A stretch of DNA of 6,585 nt from Flavobacteriales bacterium. GTDB taxonomy: Bacteria > Bacteroidota > Bacteroidia > Flavobacteriales > Flavobacteriaceae. The notes beneath the pieces are model-generated. The model was not told where the DNA came from. It did no database searches and worked only from the letters and a program-made list of their open reading frames with translations. The DNA is taken from positions 1 to 6,585 of the forward strand of contig JALVEJ010000311.1 in assembly GCA_027031025.1 (NCBI GenBank), written 5' to 3'. Below are positions 1 to 5,425 of this stretch, in pieces (position 1 is the stretch's first letter; each line of letters opens with the position of its first letter). A program made the translations under genes and the position numbers.

Positions 1-826
1 ATCCTGTTGGAATGCAGAGTTGGTTGATAAAATCTTGTTTATCAAATAGTTCTATACCTTCCTTCTGGGGCAATTGTTGAAAAATCATCGCGTCGTCTGC
101 AATGAATTGTTGCAATCTTTCTCGTCGTTTTTGCCAATTATCGGTATCTGATTGTGAGTAATGTTGCAAGAGCAACGCAATCAAATCGGGGCGCAAATCA
201 ATCTGTTCGGTATAGTCCGACGAAGGAATTTTGCGTTTAATCAATTTATCAACATAATAAGGTGATGTAATTCGCAATTGAATTTCGTCTAAACCGGTAT
301 TTAATTCAACACAATGATTTTTTATTGGCAATTTTTTTTCAGATTCATCGGGTAAAATCCAACTGACACGGATTTGCTCATCGCTGTCGTTGAGCAAATT
401 ATTAAAACAAAATCGAACCTGTTTATTGGTCGGACGTATTAAATAATAACTCGATACAATACCTAAAACAATTAAACCGAAAAATAAGCTTTTGGGTAAA
501 ACATGTTTCTTTGTGGAGTTCTGTTGAATATTCTTTGTTGAATTTTGTTGTTTAAAATCCGCCCAATTTTTATAGCCAGCATATGCAGACAACAAATTGA
601 GCATATCAATGCGCGGCAATTTATCCGAAGTATTTTTAAAATAGGTATAAAACCACTTTTCACTGACCCGCCCTTTGACTTTTTGCAACAAATCTTCTTG
701 AAAGCGGGCGATATCATCCCCTTTCCATTGCTTATAATCCGTAGAAGTAGCCGGATTTTCTTTTAAAAATGTCTTTGCAACAGCTTCTTTAAGTCGGTCA
801 AATAATATGTAAGAAACTTCTTTCAA
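1..826 (-). CDS. Hypothetical single-pass membrane protein, C-terminus outside window
   Basis: Reading leftward from a TTG at 826-824, the frame stays open for 275 codons and runs off position 1, so the C-terminus is missing. An in-frame TGA lies at 847-845 and no ATG occurs before about residue 75, which is why I chose the TTG; no clear ribosome binding site supports it. Residues 1-92 are a charged, probably helical cytoplasmic domain containing a 'VSEKWFYTYFK...LPRIDMLNLLSAYAGYKNW' type segment. I associate this segment with uncharacterised Flavobacteriia proteins, but only from memory. A polar linker with a duplicated QQNSTK unit (93-107) follows, then one membrane span at about 113-130, then a soluble, presumably periplasmic region from about 131. 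I do not recognise a functional family. The gene is divergent from the TonB gene and shares its upstream region. I am fairly sure it is coding and unsure of its start. Confidence 0.75.
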   Translation of the reverse strand, partial: MKEVSYILFDRLKEAVAKTFLKENPATSTDYKQWKGDDIARFQEDLLQKVKGRVSEKWFYTYFKNTSDKLPRIDMLNLLSAYAGYKNWADFKQQNSTKNIQQNSTKKHVLPKSLFFGLIVLGIVSSYYLIRPTNKQVRFCFNNLLNDSDEQIRVSWILPDESEKKLPIKNHCVELNTGLDEIQLRITSPYYVDKLIKRKIPSSDYTEQIDLRPDLIALLLQHYSQSDTDNWQKRRERLQQFIADDAMIFQQLPQKEGIELFDKQDFINQLCIPTG

Positions 827-859
827 ATTGTAATTGCCTACTAATCAATAGTTTATGTA

Positions 860-902
860 TTTACAAAGGTTTTACAATGCCTTTACAAAGCTTATACAAA
901 AA
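860..902. repeat. Four iterations of an 11-bp unit (consensus TTTACAAAGc)
   Basis: Four near-copies start exactly 11 bp apart: TTTACAAAGG (860), TTTACAATGC (871), TTTACAAAGC (882) and TATACAAAAA (893). The first three are strong matches and the fourth is degenerate. The array begins 34 bp upstream of the TTG start of the leftward gene and lies about 160 bp upstream of the TonB start. A period close to one helical turn would put every unit on the same DNA face, so a regulator-binding array is a reasonable inference. No regulator is identifiable from the window. Confidence 0.6.
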
Positions 903-920
903 TCATTCCGACAATGGTAA

Positions 921-928
921 TAGGTTTG
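921..928 (+). promoter_or_regulatory. Candidate Bacteroidota -7 box (TAGGTTTG) upstream of tonB
   Basis: TAGGTTTG matches the TAnnTTTG -7 consensus of Bacteroidota sigma factors exactly. I see no TTG/TTTG -33 element at the usual spacing; that position falls in the end of the 11-bp repeat array. If it is used, transcription would start near 935 and the structured element at 944-1018 would lie in a leader of about 125 nt before the TonB start codon. Confidence 0.35.
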
Positions 929-943
929 TGTATGATTAGTTAC

Positions 944-1018
944 TGATGTCAAAAAATGCAGAGGCAAAGTTGGCTGAGTGGCACGACCAAGGAGTGCTGT
1001 ATCGAAGCCCCGACATCA
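944..1018. repeat. Structured intergenic element bounded by TGATGTC/GACATCA
   Basis: A 75-bp GC-richer island in AT-rich flanks. Its ends are a perfect 7-bp inverted repeat, TGATGTC (944-950) and GACATCA (1012-1018). Inside are GTTGG/CCAA(G) and GGCAC/GTGCT arms that could form alternative inner stems. Three blocks, GCTGAGTG (973-980), AGGAG (990-994) and GTATCGAAGC (999-1008), recur in the same order at 4950-5001, the middle two identical and the last with one change. This suggests a dispersed repeat family. It could act as an RNA structure in the TonB leader or simply be a REP-like repeat; the window cannot decide between these. Confidence 0.5.
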
Positions 1019-1059
1019 AATAACCATATCACCGATTAACCATTTAATTTAAATATATT

Positions 1060-1776
1060 ATGAAACCGAAAAAAAACAAAAAAGCAGATTTAAATCGTTA
1101 CACCAACACCTTTATGCTGATTGGCTTGGTGGTTAGTTTGTTTGTCGCTTTAATGGCGATTAATATGAAAACCGAAGTGCCCAAAATTGATTTGGATACA
1201 ATTGAAGTGGCAAAGTCGGATATTGATGAAACCAAAGTCATCAAAATAGAAGAATTAAAACCCAAAATCCAAAAACCCAAGCCAAAGATTTTAAGGGACT
1301 TAAAAATAGAAAAAGACGATTCAAAAAAAGCGGAAGATAATATTTTACCGACAGATCCTGATGCTCATAAAATAATTGCTATTGATTCCATTGATACGGA
1401 ACCTATTGATGAACCCGAAGTTACGGTCAATTGTATATTTGTTGAACGTGTCCCTACATTTCCCGGGTGTAAAGGTAATAATGAACAACTTAAAAAGTGT
1501 TTGAACGAAAAAATAGGGCGGTTTGTCAGTAAACATTTCAATGCCGGTATCGCAGAAGATTTGGGTTTGTCGGGTGAGCGCGTGCGCATTTTGACGATGT
1601 TTACCATTGACAAAAACGGACAAATTACCGATATCAAAACACGCTCAAAATATCAAGATTTGGAAAAAGAAGCCCGGCGCGTCATCAAAAAATTGCCCAA
1701 AATGCAACCCGGCAAACAACGCGGCCGTGCCGTTAATGTCACTTACACATTACCTATGGTGTTTAATGTAGAGTAG
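1060..1776 (+). CDS. tonB: TonB-family energy transducer
   Basis: The 238-residue product has TonB architecture. A short basic cytoplasmic tail (1-13, KPKKNKK) is followed by an uncleaved inner-membrane anchor at about 17-36. A charged periplasmic linker with Lys-Pro repeats (67-77, KPKIQKPKPK) comes next, and then a C-terminal TonB domain at about 126-238. That domain shows 'VPTFPGC' (131-137), a second Cys at 147, 'FTIDKNGQITDI' (181-192), 'AARRVIKKLPKMQPGKQRG'-like residues at 204-222 and the closing 'VNVTYTLPMVF'. The two Cys residues are typical of flavobacterial members and may form a disulfide. In this family the protein couples ExbB/ExbD proton-motive force to TonB-dependent outer-membrane receptors; no exbBD or receptor gene is in view, so the partner is unknown. 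The ATG at 1060 follows an A/T-only stretch with no Shine-Dalgarno sequence, normal for the phylum. The first 11 residues (MKPKKNKKADL) match the usual flavobacterial start. Confidence 0.93.
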   Translation: MKPKKNKKADLNRYTNTFMLIGLVVSLFVALMAINMKTEVPKIDLDTIEVAKSDIDETKVIKIEELKPKIQKPKPKILRDLKIEKDDSKKAEDNILPTDPDAHKIIAIDSIDTEPIDEPEVTVNCIFVERVPTFPGCKGNNEQLKKCLNEKIGRFVSKHFNAGIAEDLGLSGERVRILTMFTIDKNGQITDIKTRSKYQDLEKEARRVIKKLPKMQPGKQRGRAVNVTYTLPMVFNVE

Positions 1777-1793
1777 GTTGTTTATTGTTTCGT

Positions 1794-2579
1794 TTATGAA
1801 GCGGTATTGCTTTGCAATATTGCTTCATTTTGTTTGTACTTAGACATCAAAATACTGGCGGCAATTACCCCGATAAATGCCACAAAAGCCTCTGAAAACG
1901 CCGACCAGTAAACATAAAAATGTTCTGACACAAGTTGTCCTTCGAAGATTGTGTTAAAACTAATTATCAAGTAATAAACCATTCCCAAACCGATAGCCAG
2001 TCCGGGATTTTTTCGGACAAATTGCACTGATGCCCGGTAAGACATTCTATAATTTTCCATGGCATAATCCAGTATGGAAAAACCGTAAAAATAAGCAGTA
2101 ATCAAAATGATTAAAAAATTACCGGTTAAGTGAATTATTTTCATTTCAGGTAAAACATACAAGACTATGGAAACAAAGGCGATTCCCAAATATTGGTAAA
2201 ACATATTACGCAAACTGATTTTGATCCCCCGAACTATATCTTTTATCAATTGCACCGGCGAAAACCGGTATATTTGCCCCGATAAACGCTTGCCGACTTC
2301 TTCGGAAACCAATGAAAAAACAGGAGACAAAATCAAAAGGAGAAAAAAACCGGAAATACTCGCCACGATATTAACGGTCAATAATGTGTATTTCTGAACA
2401 TTAAAATAAGGAATCAGTCCGGCAACAAGATGAATTAAATAATCAAAAATAACTACCGGAAAAGCAAAAATTATTAATAAAATTATTAGCAGCAGTAGGT
2501 ATTTATAAAGCCGGAATATAAAAAAATACCGGATGGCAGTTTCATAATGAATTATCCCTTTAATAATATCAGATAACAT
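1794..2579 (-). CDS. EI24/CysZ-like integral membrane protein
   Basis: The 261-residue protein is very hydrophobic, with likely membrane segments near 26-48, 66-90, 131-145, 152-170, 193-210 and 228-246. Two signatures suggest the EI24 (CysZ/etoposide-induced 2.4) family: 'SPVFSLVSEEVGKRLSGQ' (85-102), between the second hydrophobic segment and an amphipathic stretch, and 'AYFYGFSILDYAMEN' (162-176). The length, about 250-260 residues, fits CysZ-like proteins. Enterobacterial CysZ imports sulfate for cysteine synthesis; whether Bacteroidota homologues do so is not shown here, and no cysteine or sulfate gene is adjacent. The ATG at 2579 is preceded by a TAAATTTG box at suitable distance. The gene converges on tonB with a 17-bp gap between stop codons, and its last 10 or so codons are shared with the tonB terminator. 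The charged tail (KYKQNEAILQSNTAS) therefore may be partly shaped by that RNA structure. Confidence 0.85.
   Translation of the reverse strand: MLSDIIKGIIHYETAIRYFFIFRLYKYLLLLIILLIIFAFPVVIFDYLIHLVAGLIPYFNVQKYTLLTVNIVASISGFFLLLILSPVFSLVSEEVGKRLSGQIYRFSPVQLIKDIVRGIKISLRNMFYQYLGIAFVSIVLYVLPEMKIIHLTGNFLIILITAYFYGFSILDYAMENYRMSYRASVQFVRKNPGLAIGLGMVYYLIISFNTIFEGQLVSEHFYVYWSAFSEAFVAFIGVIAASILMSKYKQNEAILQSNTAS
1798..1826 (+). terminator. Rho-independent terminator of tonB, inside the convergent gene's 3' end
   Basis: A 13-nt arm at 1798-1810 (GAAGCGGTATTGC) pairs fully with 1814-1826 (GCAATATTGCTTC) around a TTT loop, counting two G:U wobbles. The right arm is followed by ATTTTGTTTGT, a U-rich tail in the rightward direction only. 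It begins 21 bp after the TonB stop codon. On the other strand the same bases encode the last residues of the EI24-like protein, and the stem is not followed by a T tract there, so it should act mainly on tonB transcripts. Confidence 0.8.
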
Positions 2580-2820
2580 TTTGCTAATTGAGTCTGGTTA
2601 TAATGCAAATTTACTAAGAAATGTTTGTTTGAGAGTTCAAAAAAAACGGCAAATTATATTCATAATGTTACGTAGGGCAATAAAAACTATAAGAAGTATA
2701 AACTTTAAAGTGTGTAAAAGCCTTAATTTTAAAAACAACCTACTACTGATAATGTTTTAGGTCTTTTGTTAAACCGGTTTGATAAAAAAGTCGTATTTTT
2801 AATGCAAAAATATTTTGAAC
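2580..2820. other. Divergent intergenic region between the EI24-like gene and hutU
   Basis: About 240 bp of very AT-rich DNA with no believable gene. It must carry the promoters of both flanking genes. Two perfect 10-bp palindromes lie on the hutU side: ACTTTAAAGT (2702-2711) and AAACCGGTTT (2771-2780), the latter 40 bp before the hutU ATG. No exact TAnnTTTG box faces hutU; the closest is TATTTTTA at 2794-2801, with TTTG at 2765-2768. Either palindrome could be an operator, but both may be chance in such biased sequence. Confidence 0.4.
2606..2613 (-). promoter_or_regulatory. Candidate -7 box (TAAATTTG) for the EI24-like gene
   Basis: On the leftward strand TAAATTTG matches the Bacteroidota TAnnTTTG box exactly. 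Its end lies 26 bp before the ATG at 2579, giving a short leader. The nearest upstream TTTG (2641-2638) is 24 bp away, slightly longer than the usual -33/-7 spacing, so the pair is only a candidate. Confidence 0.45.
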
Positions 2821-4827
2821 ATGACAAATTTTCAAGAAGCTATAAAACAAGGTATTCCTGCAGAACTGCCTACACCAAAACCTTATGAATCGGATATTAA
2901 CCATGCGCCCCCCAGACGCAATATTTTAACAGATAATGAGAAACGCTTGGCAGTGCGCAATGCTTTAAGGTATTTTCCCAAAAAATGGCATAAAATACTG
3001 GCACAAGAGTTTGCCGACGAACTCAATAGCTATGGTCGTATCTATATGTATCGCTTTCGTCCGGATTATGAGATGTATGCCCGCCCGATAGATGAATATC
3101 CGGCAAAAAGCAAGCAAGCAGCAGCCATCATGCTGATGATTCAAAACAATTTAGACCCGAAAGTGGCGCAACATCCTCATGAATTGATTACTTATGGAGG
3201 CAACGGTGCGGTTTTTCAAAATTGGGCGCAATATTTATTAACCATGAAATATTTGTCGGAAATGACAGAGGAACAAACCTTAGCCATGTATAGCGGTCAT
3301 CCGATGGGTTTGTTTCCTTCGCATACAGATGCGCCGCGCGTCGTAGTGACCAATGGGATGATGATTCCGAATTATTCATCCTTAGACGATTACGACCGGC
3401 ACAATGCTTTGGGTAATACCCAATACGGACAAATGACCGCCGGTAGTTATATGTATATCGGACCGCAAGGTATTGTTCATGGCACAACCATTACTATTTT
3501 AAATGCCAAGCGTATCATCATCGAACGTTTTGGTAAAAATCCGGATGAACCGGTGTTATTTGTGTCGTCAGGATTGGGCGGTATGAGTGGTGCTCAACCC
3601 AAAGCCGGCAACATAGCCGGAGTGGTTTCTGTTATAGCGGAAGTTAACCCTAAGGCTGCTAAAAAACGGTATGCACAAGGTTGGGTTGATGTGTTGATTG
3701 ACGACTTGGATATTTTAACCAATCGCGTCCGTGAAGCTTTGCAAAATAAAGAGGTTATTTCTTTTGGATATATTGGCAATGTGGTTGAAGTTTGGGAAAA
3801 ATTTGATCAAGAAAATCTTAAAATTGATTTGGGAAGTGACCAAACTTCGCTACACAATCCGTTTAACGGCGGCTATTATCCGGTTGATTTGAGTTTTGAA
3901 CAAGCCAATCAAATGATGGCAGCCGAACCTGAAAAATTTAAGGAATATGTTTATAATTCCCTGAGACGACAAGTAGATGCTATCAACAAACATACTGCCA
4001 AAGGCACGTATTTCTTTGATTATGGCAATGCCTTCCTATTGGAATCCAGCCGTGCCGGCGCTGACATTATGGCCGGCGACAAATTTCGTTATCCGTCTTA
4101 TGTCGAAGACATTATGGGTCCTTTCTGTTTTGATTACGGTTTTGGACCGTTCCGTTGGGTATGCACCAGCGGCAAGCCGGAAGATTTGGAAAAGACGGAT
4201 GAAATTGCCACTCGTGTTTTGGAAGAATTAAAACAGACTGCTCCCAAGCGAATTCAACAACAAATGGCGGATAATATCCAATGGATTCGCGGTGCACAAG
4301 AAAACAAATTGGTGGTTGGTAGTCAGGCACGTATATTATATGCCGATGCATGGGGGCGTATCAAAATAGCAGAAGCTTTCAATGAAGCTATTAAAAGCGG
4401 AGAAATTTCGGCACCCGTAGTTTTAGGCCGCGACCATCATGATGTGTCGGGAACAGATTCGCCGTTTCGCGAAACTTCCAATATTTACGACGGATCTATG
4501 TTTACTGCCGATATGGCGATTCAAAATGTTATAGGCGACAGTTTTCGCGGTGCAACTTGGGTTTCGATACACAATGGTGGCGGTGTTGGTTGGGGTGCAG
4601 TCATTAATGGCGGATTTGGTATGTTACTAGACGGTTCCGCTGATGCCGACAGACGCCTCAAACAAATGTTGTATTGGGATGTCAATAATGGTATAGCTCG
4701 TAGAAATTGGGCGCGAAATGATAATGCGATGTTTACCATTAAAAGGGCGATGGCTGAGAATGATTTATTGAAAGTTTATATTCCCGAATTGGTTGATGAT
4801 GAAATAATTAAGGCGTTGCAAGTTTAG
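2821..4827 (+). CDS. hutU: Urocanate hydratase (urocanase), long form
   Basis: This cytosolic NAD+-dependent enzyme converts urocanate and water to 4-imidazolone-5-propanoate, the second step of histidine degradation. I start it at ATG 2821 (668 residues); a TTG two codons upstream (2815) is also in frame, but 'MTNFQEAIKQGIPAELP' is the typical N-terminus. Landmarks are 'YGGNGAVFQNW' (125-135), 'MTAGSYMYIGPQGIVHGT' (205-222), the NAD-binding 'GLGGMSGAQP' (251-260), 'GPFCFDYGFGPFRW' with Cys436 as the probable active-site cysteine, Arg537-Asp538-His539, and 'HNGGGVGWG' (584-592). All are intact. About 670 residues is the long form, resembling animal urocanases (676 in human), against about 555 in Pseudomonas. 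No hutH, hutI or hutG adjoins it; the gene stands alone between a divergent membrane-protein gene and a repeat island. The family assignment is secure. Confidence 0.98.
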   Translation: MTNFQEAIKQGIPAELPTPKPYESDINHAPPRRNILTDNEKRLAVRNALRYFPKKWHKILAQEFADELNSYGRIYMYRFRPDYEMYARPIDEYPAKSKQAAAIMLMIQNNLDPKVAQHPHELITYGGNGAVFQNWAQYLLTMKYLSEMTEEQTLAMYSGHPMGLFPSHTDAPRVVVTNGMMIPNYSSLDDYDRHNALGNTQYGQMTAGSYMYIGPQGIVHGTTITILNAKRIIIERFGKNPDEPVLFVSSGLGGMSGAQPKAGNIAGVVSVIAEVNPKAAKKRYAQGWVDVLIDDLDILTNRVREALQNKEVISFGYIGNVVEVWEKFDQENLKIDLGSDQTSLHNPFNGGYYPVDLSFEQANQMMAAEPEKFKEYVYNSLRRQVDAINKHTAKGTYFFDYGNAFLLESSRAGADIMAGDKFRYPSYVEDIMGPFCFDYGFGPFRWVCTSGKPEDLEKTDEIATRVLEELKQTAPKRIQQQMADNIQWIRGAQENKLVVGSQARILYADAWGRIKIAEAFNEAIKSGEISAPVVLGRDHHDVSGTDSPFRETSNIYDGSMFTADMAIQNVIGDSFRGATWVSIHNGGGVGWGAVINGGFGMLLDGSADADRRLKQMLYWDVNNGIARRNWARNDNAMFTIKRAMAENDLLKVYIPELVDDEIIKALQV

Positions 4828-4838
4828 ATGTTGAGGAG

Positions 4839-4914
4839 TTGATGATTTTTTGCTGCTTCATAGTTTATTTATCACTTTGATGATTGCTTATTGCTTCATA
4901 ATATATTACTGCTT
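4839..4914. repeat. Imperfect 38-bp tandem duplication after hutU
   Basis: Two units start at 4839 and 4877. Each opens with TTGATGATT, and each has GCTTCATA at the same offset (17th base). The first 24 bases match at 20 positions; the rest is A/T-rich and more diverged. The array begins 12 bp after the hutU stop codon. It is probably an old slippage duplication; it contains no clear terminator stem. Confidence 0.6.
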
Positions 4915-4945
4915 CTAATTTGAGGAATAGAGGAATTGATAAGTA

Positions 4946-5027
4946 GGTCGCTGAGTGACCCCGACGTTCGTCGGGGCGTAGGAGCAAAATTGTACCGAAG
5001 CGCCGGTTCATAGAGTGTCTGGTGCTT
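4946..5027. repeat. GC-rich hairpin cluster related to the 944-1018 element
   Basis: Three stems follow each other: GGTC/GACC (4946-4949 with 4957-4960), the perfect CCCCGACG-TT-CGTCGGGG palindrome (4959-4976), and AAGCGCC with GGTGCTT (4998-5004 with 5021-5027, one G:U pair). GCTGAGTG (4950-4957), AGGAG (4980-4984) and GTACCGAAGC (4992-5001) repeat the block order seen at 973-1008. The spacing between the first two blocks is 13 bp longer here because of the palindrome. The GC content contrasts sharply with the flanks. This looks like a dispersed REP-type element; copy number elsewhere is unknown. Confidence 0.55.
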
Positions 5028-5056
5028 TGATTGTGATATAAACATTTTATTTTATC

Positions 5057-5087
5057 ATTACTTTTTTCCATCGTCGAAAAAAGTAAT
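5057..5087. repeat. Perfect 12-bp inverted repeat, possible bidirectional terminator
   Basis: ATTACTTTTTTC (5057-5068) is exactly complementary to GAAAAAAGTAAT (5076-5087) across the 7-base loop CATCGTC. Being symmetric, it can fold on either transcript and so could serve both converging genes. The stem is A/T-rich and has no U tail, so it is not a classical terminator; a repeat element is equally possible. Confidence 0.6.
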
Positions 5088-5093
5088 CCTGAC

Positions 5094-5105
5094 GTCCTTC
5101 GGGAC
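5094..5105 (+). repeat. Small GTCC-TTCG-GGAC hairpin
   Basis: The rightward transcript would contain a 4-bp stem closed by C(UUCG)G, a classic unusually stable tetraloop. It sits 6 bp after the 12-bp inverted repeat. The surrounding GACGTCCTTCGGG resembles GACGTTCGTCGGG at 4963-4975, suggesting that the two GC-rich hairpins are related. Confidence 0.45.
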
Positions 5106-5124
5106 TCGGACAGCAGATTGTTTT

Positions 5125-5232
5125 TAATACCGCTTACACATTCAATATAGTCCAATAAATTGTCCTATTTTCATGTAGTAGCGGTATTATACCAAATTAT
5201 TTTTGGACAATATTTATTTTAGAATTGGTATA
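5125..5232. repeat. Nested inverted repeats
   Basis: Several overlapping inverted repeats occur in about 108 bp: TAATACCGCT (5125-5134) with AGCGGTATTA (5180-5189), ATTGTCC (5159-5165) with GGACAAT (5205-5211), the short palindrome GGTATTATACC (5183-5193), and TATACCAA (5188-5195) with TTGGTATA (5225-5232). Some are mutually exclusive as folds. They could be remnants of a small non-autonomous mobile element, but no target duplication or transposase fragment is visible. Confidence 0.45.
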
Positions 5233-5425
5233 TCGTCCGTTTCACTCAAATTTTACGGAAAACTTTCGTATGGCGGGGGTAATGACCGCAAACAGCAAGC
5301 ATTTTTCTCTCACCTTTTTAGGACAAGTCAAAATTTAGTTTTGAAAAGCATATTTACTAATGAAAATTGTCAATTTAGATTTTTGGTATCATTTAAGTTT
5401 TGTCTTTTATGTCCTTTTATGATTT

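Larger units (their letters stand above)
4828..5425. other. Gene-free repeat island between convergent hutU and acr3
   Basis: Nearly 600 bp between two genes that converge. Short open frames cross it on both strands, but they run through hairpins and repeats, have no family resemblance and lack coding character, so I reject them. From left to right it holds a 38-bp tandem duplication, a GC-rich hairpin cluster (4946-5027), a 12-bp T/A-rich hairpin (5057-5087), a UUCG hairpin (5094-5105), nested inverted repeats (5125-5232), and then about 190 bp of AT-rich DNA where I see only a weak TCAAAA/TTTTGA inverted repeat (5328-5344). No obvious U-tailed terminator for either gene was found, so one of these hairpins may end transcription. 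Confidence 0.6.

Noticed and set aside
545..766. Rightward 73-codon open frame
   Set aside because: It is the shadow of the leftward membrane-protein gene, which has the better protein character in this interval.
951..1018. Possible tRNA, from GGCTGAGTGG and TATCGAAGCCC words
   Set aside because: They resemble D-loop and T-loop words, but no acceptor stem, anticodon arm or correct spacing can be formed, and related words recur in the repeat at 4950-5001.
2815..2820. TTG start for hutU two codons upstream of the ATG
   Set aside because: It adds only two residues; the ATG at 2821 gives the typical family N-terminus and is the stronger codon.
2802..2888. Upstream ATG opening a 28-residue frame that overlaps the hutU start
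   Set aside because: It is out of frame with hutU, has no initiation signal, and its product is not rich in histidine, so a leader peptide is not supported.
4865..5155. 96-codon leftward open frame
   Set aside because: It passes through the tandem duplication, the GC palindrome and the 12-bp hairpin; its composition follows the repeats and no family is recognisable.
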